From CAYVQU01 sp964453155 (lineage in GTDB: Bacteria > Chloroflexota > Anaerolineae > Anaerolineales > UBA11858), in NCBI GenBank assembly GCA_964453155.1, contig CAYVQU010000103.1:1-17589 (forward strand): a stretch of 17,589 nt of DNA, read 5' to 3'. A model generated the notes under the pieces. The model had not been told where the DNA came from and made no database searches. It saw only the letters and a program-made list of their open reading frames with translations. A program made the position numbers and the translations under genes. Shown piece by piece: positions 13,431 to 17,589 of the stretch (position 1 is the stretch's first letter; each line of letters opens with the position of its first letter).

Positions 13431-15646
13431 GAATCATTCCCCCCGATTTTGGGATAAACTGGCTTAACACTCGCCAAAATCGCGTTTAGCACTGCCGACA
13501 TCTCCTGTTTGGAAAATGGGCGGCGCATCATGACATCGAAGACCTGGCGGCCGTGGGTATAGAGAATTTGGGGAAAATCCATCGCTGAGATGATGATTAC
13601 GGGGATTTGTTTGAGGGCCTCATCCTGTTGGAGTTCGGCCAGCACCTCCCAACCATTGATATCGGGTAAATCTAAATCGAGCAGAATGGCATCCACGGGT
13701 TGGGCCCGGAGATGGTCGAGGGCTTGCTGGCCGGTATGGGCCGTCAGAAATTCGTAATCGATTGGAATTTCGGCAACGTAATCGGCGGAGTGGATGGCCT
13801 GGGTCACGAAACGGACCATAGCGGGGTCATCATCTACGACCAAAACTTGAGTAATCTCAACTCCCAGGCGGCCCACCGCCGAAATCAGATCGCCGCGGTC
13901 CACCGGTTTGACCAGGTAATCGCGCACATTCTCGGGCAGTGATTGGAAACCGTCCATCATCCCAGGTAGGAAAATGCCAATGATGGGTAAATCATAGGGC
14001 AAATCCCGCAGACGTAGATGACCTTCGAGCGAGATCGATTTATCGACAAAAATGGCCTGGGGGTAGAGTTTGGCAACCTGATCGGGCAACGCCTCGATAT
14101 CATCCACCGCCACAATCTTAAAATTATCCAAACTTTGCTGGATGATCCGGCCAGTGAGTGAATCCGCGGCCAGGAGCAGAGCCAAAGGTTCGTCCTGATC
14201 AACACCCGAGAGTTGGCGCCAGCCCTGGTGTTCAACGATGGGGTCCAGGTCCTGATGGGTATCGAGTAAGGGCAGGGTGAAATAGAACCGCGAACCTTTC
14301 CCCAGATCACTTTCCAACCACATTTCACCGCCATGTAACTCGATAAACCGTTGGCTGATCGCCAAGCCCAGGCCGCTGCCTTCCCGCCGCCGCCAGGAGT
14401 CCTGACCGACCTGGCGGAAGGCCTCGAACACTTTGGGGATATCGGCCTCGGCGATGCCCATACCAGTGTCTTCAACTTCGACGCAGATGACATCTTTCTG
14501 CTGGTTCACCCGAATCGTGACTCCGCCTTCTTTCGTAAACCGGAGACCATTATTGACCAAATTCAGGATCACCTGACGGATTCGGGTGGCATCGATAAAA
14601 ACCCCCGGTAAATTAGACTGAACATCAGCCTTGAGCCATAACCCTTTTTGAGTAAACGAAGGCCCGGCCATCTTCTGGACATCCTTGACCAGTTTGCGGA
14701 GGGAGGCCCGTTCTCGGTAAATGGTCATCTGTTGGGCATCGATCTGCCCTAAATCCAGAATGTCGTTGATCAGGCCCATCAAGTGAGTACTGGACCGATA
14801 GATTTCCTGAACGTCATCGAAGAGGCCGCGGGGCCACTTTTTGAGTTTGGCATAGGTCTCGGGCGAGTTGACCATCAAGTCGCTGAATCCCAAGATGAAA
14901 TTTAAGGGGCTGCGGAGTTCATGGCTGACGGCCAGGACAAAGCGATCCCGGTCATCGCGGGCTTCTTCGGCCTTGGTGCGGGCGAACTGGAGCATCTGGT
15001 TCAGGCGTTCGAGTTGATAATTGGTCTGCTCCCGCTCTTTGAGCATCCGACTGATCTCACCGCGGTGGTGGCGGGTCTCTTCGAGTAAGTCACGGGCCCG
15101 ATTGTAGTGGAACGAGGCCGAGGACAGGGCCGAAAGCATATTATTTGATAGCCCCAGCCCGAAGAAACCGATAAACATACTGCCCAGAACCAGCCCCAGG
15201 AAATAACCAGATTCCAGTGGTGGCAGAAAACTAACGCTTTGAATCCCCAACACCAGCCCAATGACCAAAATTTCGACCAAAAAGGTTCCCCACCGACCAA
15301 TCGTCACGGTCGCCATCAGGGGTAAAAATAGGAGCAGGATCGTAATCTCAGGGATCTGGTAAAAGCTGTAAGCCAACAGGATTACCAACGCTAATCCGAA
15401 CTGCCAGACCACTTGTGCCAGGAGATAATGCCGCTCCAACAGCTTGACGGTCGCCACAATGATAAAGACCATGACGATTGACAACCACCAAATTTGAGCC
15501 GTAAATGTATCTGACCACCATAAAGTCGCGATGAAATGCCAGATCAGGTACAGACCCCCGACCGTAAAGATGATGTTACGGGAGGTCTCGATTAACAGAT
15601 CGCGGGAATCAGAGTCGGTTTGGAGGGTGGATTTGAGCCACTGCAT
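13427..15646 (-). CDS. Membrane hybrid histidine kinase with pseudo-receiver and receiver
   Basis: A 739-residue sensor kinase. Six hydrophobic segments (about 24-44, 50-68, 76-96, 99-117, 120-139, 146-166) are joined by very short loops, so no large outside sensor domain is visible. A helical linker (about 180-232) leads to HisKA with H242 (VSHELRSPLNF), then HATPase: N-box N362/N366, G1 DTGMG at 393-397, G2 GSGLGL at 423-428. Residues about 486-595 form a receiver-like domain without the normal acidic pair but with D535 and K580-P581. The last domain (598-725) is a receiver with VVDDD, phosphoacceptor D657 and an SA pair, but R709 where Lys is expected (RRP). It probably relays phosphate internally and onward. 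It starts 61 nt after the sulfatase stop and no strong Shine-Dalgarno is seen. Confidence 0.93.
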   Translation of the reverse strand: MQWLKSTLQTDSDSRDLLIETSRNIIFTVGGLYLIWHFIATLWWSDTFTAQIWWLSIVMVFIIVATVKLLERHYLLAQVVWQFGLALVILLAYSFYQIPEITILLLFLPLMATVTIGRWGTFLVEILVIGLVLGIQSVSFLPPLESGYFLGLVLGSMFIGFFGLGLSNNMLSALSSASFHYNRARDLLEETRHHRGEISRMLKEREQTNYQLERLNQMLQFARTKAEEARDDRDRFVLAVSHELRSPLNFILGFSDLMVNSPETYAKLKKWPRGLFDDVQEIYRSSTHLMGLINDILDLGQIDAQQMTIYRERASLRKLVKDVQKMAGPSFTQKGLWLKADVQSNLPGVFIDATRIRQVILNLVNNGLRFTKEGGVTIRVNQQKDVICVEVEDTGMGIAEADIPKVFEAFRQVGQDSWRRREGSGLGLAISQRFIELHGGEMWLESDLGKGSRFYFTLPLLDTHQDLDPIVEHQGWRQLSGVDQDEPLALLLAADSLTGRIIQQSLDNFKIVAVDDIEALPDQVAKLYPQAIFVDKSISLEGHLRLRDLPYDLPIIGIFLPGMMDGFQSLPENVRDYLVKPVDRGDLISAVGRLGVEITQVLVVDDDPAMVRFVTQAIHSADYVAEIPIDYEFLTAHTGQQALDHLRAQPVDAILLDLDLPDINGWEVLAELQQDEALKQIPVIIISAMDFPQILYTHGRQVFDVMMRRPFSKQEMSAVLNAILASVKPVYPKIGGNDS

Positions 15647-15676
15647 GATGGGGGTATTTTAATGCAAAGGGATGTT

Positions 15677-15705
15677 GTAGGGGTTGTAGCATGCTAAACC
15701 CCTAC
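15677..15705. repeat. GTAGGGG...CCCCTAC palindrome, copy 3
   Basis: A 29-bp imperfect palindrome with outer GTAGGGG/CCCCTAC, a central TAGCATGCTA and one bulged base. It begins 2 nt past the sulfatase stop, between the sulfatase and histidine kinase genes. Confidence 0.85.
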
Positions 15706-15707
15706 AT

Positions 15708-17168
15708 TCATATTAACCCTAACCGCTCAAACTGCTCGGGTGGGGCCTCGTTCTGTTGCATGAGATCGATCATCAAGGCGATCATCCGCTGTTCGAGGGC
15801 CTCATCCTGGAGGGGGTTGAGCTGGTGGGGGTCGGTTTCGAGATCGAAGAGCAGGGTGCCAAATTCGTGGGGATTCATCCAGGCGCGGGAGGTGATCTTC
15901 ATCGTCCGGCAGCCCTGGGTAAAATCGAAGGGTTCGGCAAGTTCAATGTTCTGCAACTCAGCGACACCAAAGCGTTCCCGCATATGAGTCGGCATGAGGG
16001 TGTAGTCGTTGAGTGGAGTGTTATCTGGGTTGACCGGGGCGCGCATGTAAACATAGCGGCCATCGGTCACGTTAACATGGCCCCCGTGAACGCCAAATAA
16101 TCCGGCTTCCCGCACGGGGGTATCGTTGGTGACTGTGTCCTTGAGAACCCCGCCTTCAACATGTTCGGGAATATCAACCGCGAAAAACTCGAGCAGAGTA
16201 GGCATCAGATCGATGGTCTGAACCAAAGATTGACGATGTTCACCCTGAACACCGCTACGCGGGTCCCAGATAAAGAGCGGGGTGTGGATGACTTCGTCAT
16301 AGAACGGTTGGACGACTTTAGCCCACCAATCGTGTTCGCCCAGGAGAAAACCATGGTCGGTGCAGATGATCAGCATGGTGTCACCCCACATTTTGAGGGT
16401 ATCCATCACATCCATGACCTGGCCGAGGTAATAATCACACATGCTGACCAGGGCCGCATACTCATAACGGATATGTTCGATTTCCTCAGGCGTTTCAGTG
16501 ACTCGGGCGTAATCGGGCCATTCAAAGATCGGGCCGTCATACTCATGGGGATAAAGGTCTTTGTAGTGCTGCTGGGTGAAAAACGGTTCATGGGGGTCGA
16601 AGGTCTCGATTTGCAAGAACCAGTTATCTGCAGCGTGATTGGTGCGCATGAAATGCAGTCCGTTGGCAAAGGTTTGGACCTGGGGCTGATCTTCTTCTCT
16701 CTTCACATATTCTCGGTTGATCCAATCCTGCCGGGCGTATTCGGTCTTGGAACGACGCAGCATTTCCGGCATTTCGGGGTCGGCCACATGGCCCTTCCAG
16801 ACATCCCCCTCTTGGCCGCGGAAAAACTCCCAGGAACTATAGCGGGGGTGGTAAGTCCCCCCGCCGTCTTCCCAATAATGCTGGTGATCGCTGACCAGGT
16901 GAGTGTAAACCCCATGATTTTTGAGAATCTCGGGCATCGAATCGTCAAAGGGTTCCAGCGGCCCCCAACTGCGGTGTAGGAAATTGTAGCGTCCGGTATG
17001 CAATTCGCGGCGAGCAGGCATACAGGGCATGCTCCCCGCGTAACAGTTGTCAAAAGTTACGGCCCGGTCGGCCAGCCGTTGGAAATTAGGCGCGTGGACC
17101 CAATCGCAGCCATAGGGCGGCAGCATCCGGCGGTTGAGAGTGTCGAACATGATCATGATGGCTTTCAT
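15708..17168 (-). CDS. Sulfatase (type I, Cys-type formylglycine)
   Basis: A 486-residue hydrolase of the alkaline phosphatase superfamily. The ATG at 17168 is chosen because AGGAGA upstream (complement 17175-17180) sits about 6-7 nt away and the protein then starts MKAIMIMFDTLNRR, the usual first strand. The active-site signature is C49-M-P-A-R53 followed by TGR (58-60): C-x-P-x-R, whose Cys is converted to formylglycine by a maturase not present here. Metal ligands include D9 and D271-H272 (ICTDHG). H193 (DPHEPFF), H279 and K284 (GEHDWWAK) are in positions usual for substrate or metal contact. The common second Asp of the N-terminal DD pair is Thr10. No signal peptide is seen, so it is probably cytoplasmic and acts on imported substrates: sulfate esters or related phosphonate/phosphate esters. 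The substrate is unassigned. Confidence 0.93.
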   Translation of the reverse strand: MKAIMIMFDTLNRRMLPPYGCDWVHAPNFQRLADRAVTFDNCYAGSMPCMPARRELHTGRYNFLHRSWGPLEPFDDSMPEILKNHGVYTHLVSDHQHYWEDGGGTYHPRYSSWEFFRGQEGDVWKGHVADPEMPEMLRRSKTEYARQDWINREYVKREEDQPQVQTFANGLHFMRTNHAADNWFLQIETFDPHEPFFTQQHYKDLYPHEYDGPIFEWPDYARVTETPEEIEHIRYEYAALVSMCDYYLGQVMDVMDTLKMWGDTMLIICTDHGFLLGEHDWWAKVVQPFYDEVIHTPLFIWDPRSGVQGEHRQSLVQTIDLMPTLLEFFAVDIPEHVEGGVLKDTVTNDTPVREAGLFGVHGGHVNVTDGRYVYMRAPVNPDNTPLNDYTLMPTHMRERFGVAELQNIELAEPFDFTQGCRTMKITSRAWMNPHEFGTLLFDLETDPHQLNPLQDEALEQRMIALMIDLMQQNEAPPEQFERLGLI

Positions 17169-17201
17169 GGAAAATCTCCTGGTTGAGTTGAAAAGATGTT
17201 C

Positions 17202-17239
17202 AACCACAAAGGACACAAAGATTTCTTCGTGTTTCTTCG
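17202..17239. repeat. AACCACAAAGGACACAAAG-type repeat fragment
   Basis: AACCACAAAGGACACAAAG followed by TTCTTCGTGTTTCTTCG matches, from memory, a common dispersed intergenic repeat (AACCACAAAGGACAC...GTGTCCTTTGTGGTT). Only one arm and part of the second are present, so this copy looks truncated. Confidence 0.55.
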
Positions 17240-17246
17240 CCTACAC

Positions 17247-17335
17247 TAGTGTTGACATTTGGTGATTTATCTTGAGACATGGATAATTCCAACTTTCGCC
17301 AATTTCTCTAGCAATTACCTGAAATGTCAACACTA
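17247..17335. repeat. 89-bp element with perfect 14-bp terminal inverted repeats (MITE-like)
   Basis: TAGTGTTGACATTT (17247-17260) and its exact complement (17322-17335) enclose 61 nt of unique AT-rich sequence with no ORF. The size and ends suggest a miniature inverted-repeat element or a remnant insertion-sequence end pair. No clear target-site duplication is seen in the flanks. Confidence 0.55.
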
Positions 17336-17411
17336 CCTAGTCACTGCAGGTGCAAGTGTGTGTCTTTTGTGGTAATTTCAATATTTTGTAGTGGACAAAA
17401 GGATATAAAAC

Positions 17412-17488
17412 ACCGCAGAGCCGCAAAGAACGCAGAGATTCAAGCATTTTTCTTGAGAAAAACTCAGCGCTCTCCGCGACTCTGCGGT
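17412..17488. repeat. CCGCAGAG...CTCTGCGG palindromic repeat
   Basis: Left arm 17412-17437 begins ACCGCAGAGCCGC and right arm 17463-17488 ends GACTCTGCGGT; 21 of 26 positions pair by hand count. This is a familiar dispersed repeat of environmental genomes. The reverse strand has an open frame across it (RRVAESAEFF...SLRSLRLCG), a well-known spurious translation of this repeat. Confidence 0.8.
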
Positions 17489-17589
17489 TAAAAATGTGTT
17501 GAAGAATGTTTATACACATTACATTAATTTCATTATTTTGATTGCTATAATATTTGGGAGTATACCCTACAGACTACGGAAAATCACAT

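Larger units (their letters stand above)
17169..17589. other. Repeat-rich non-coding stretch upstream of the sulfatase
   Basis: No convincing gene in 421 bases. It holds an AACCACAAAGGACACAAAG-type fragment (17202-17239), an 89-bp element with 14-bp inverted ends (17247-17335) and a CCGCAGAG-type palindrome (17412-17488). The remaining end (17500-17589) is AT-rich and includes TATAAT at 17546-17551 without a clear -35. I cannot place the sulfatase promoter with confidence. Confidence 0.7.

Noticed and set aside
17337..17519. Minus-strand 60-codon ORF (RRVAESAEFF...SLRSLRLCG)
   Set aside because: It translates the CCGCAGAG-type palindromic repeat; this peptide is a familiar spurious product of the repeat and has no ribosome site.

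Overview
The window looks like a chromosomal contig from an uncultured free-living bacterium. I infer Chloroflexota (Anaerolineae-like). The reasons are moderate GC content, a sugar-binding lipoprotein with an Ala/Pro/Glu-rich linker after the lipobox, a hybrid histidine kinase with several receiver domains, and abundant small palindromic intergenic repeats. This is inference from style, not a marker-gene call. A run of 100 N at 1963-2062 is a scaffold gap of unknown true size, so the continuous reading frame across it should be treated as two truncated genes.

Layout. (1) 1-341: 3' part of a small NTF2-like lipoprotein gene, followed by a clear intrinsic terminator. (2) 421-5728, + strand: a MarR regulator with a near-ideal promoter and inverted-repeat operator, an APH-family phosphotransferase, the gap, then two half-size ABC exporter subunits. 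The two subunits carry complementary degenerate and consensus ATPase residues and should form a heterodimeric exporter. (3) 5756-6601, - strand: a cysteine-containing lipoprotein of unknown role. (4) 6779-11212, - strand: a CUT1-type sugar uptake operon (binding protein, MalF-like permease, MalG-like permease) without its own ATPase. The binding protein contains two complete, about 85% identical binding domains in one chain. (5) 11576-12766, + strand: a response regulator with a sigma-4-like HTH and a degenerate kinase ATPase-like segment. (6) 12774-13390, - strand: a HigBA-type toxin-antitoxin pair whose promoter and 29-bp palindrome overlap the end of the next gene. (7) 13427-15646, - strand: a membrane hybrid histidine kinase with a pseudo-receiver and a receiver. 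(8) 15708-17168, - strand: a Cys-type sulfatase, then about 420 bp of repeat-rich non-coding DNA.

How the parts fit. The first block looks like a MarR-controlled export/resistance cassette. The second combines sugar import with a sulfatase, consistent with scavenging (possibly sulfated) glycans. The two signalling proteins flank the toxin-antitoxin pair and could be partners, but nothing in the sequence proves it. Short palindromes (GTAGGGG...CCCCTAC, three copies, each just after a stop codon), a GTCATTGCGAG-type repeat, a CCGCAGAG-type repeat, a 14-bp-TIR element and an 11-unit 9-bp-period repeat occupy much of the intergenic space. Most notable are the double-domain binding protein, the 9-bp-period repeat between the two exporter genes, and the promoter/operator of the toxin-antitoxin module embedded at the kinase stop codon.
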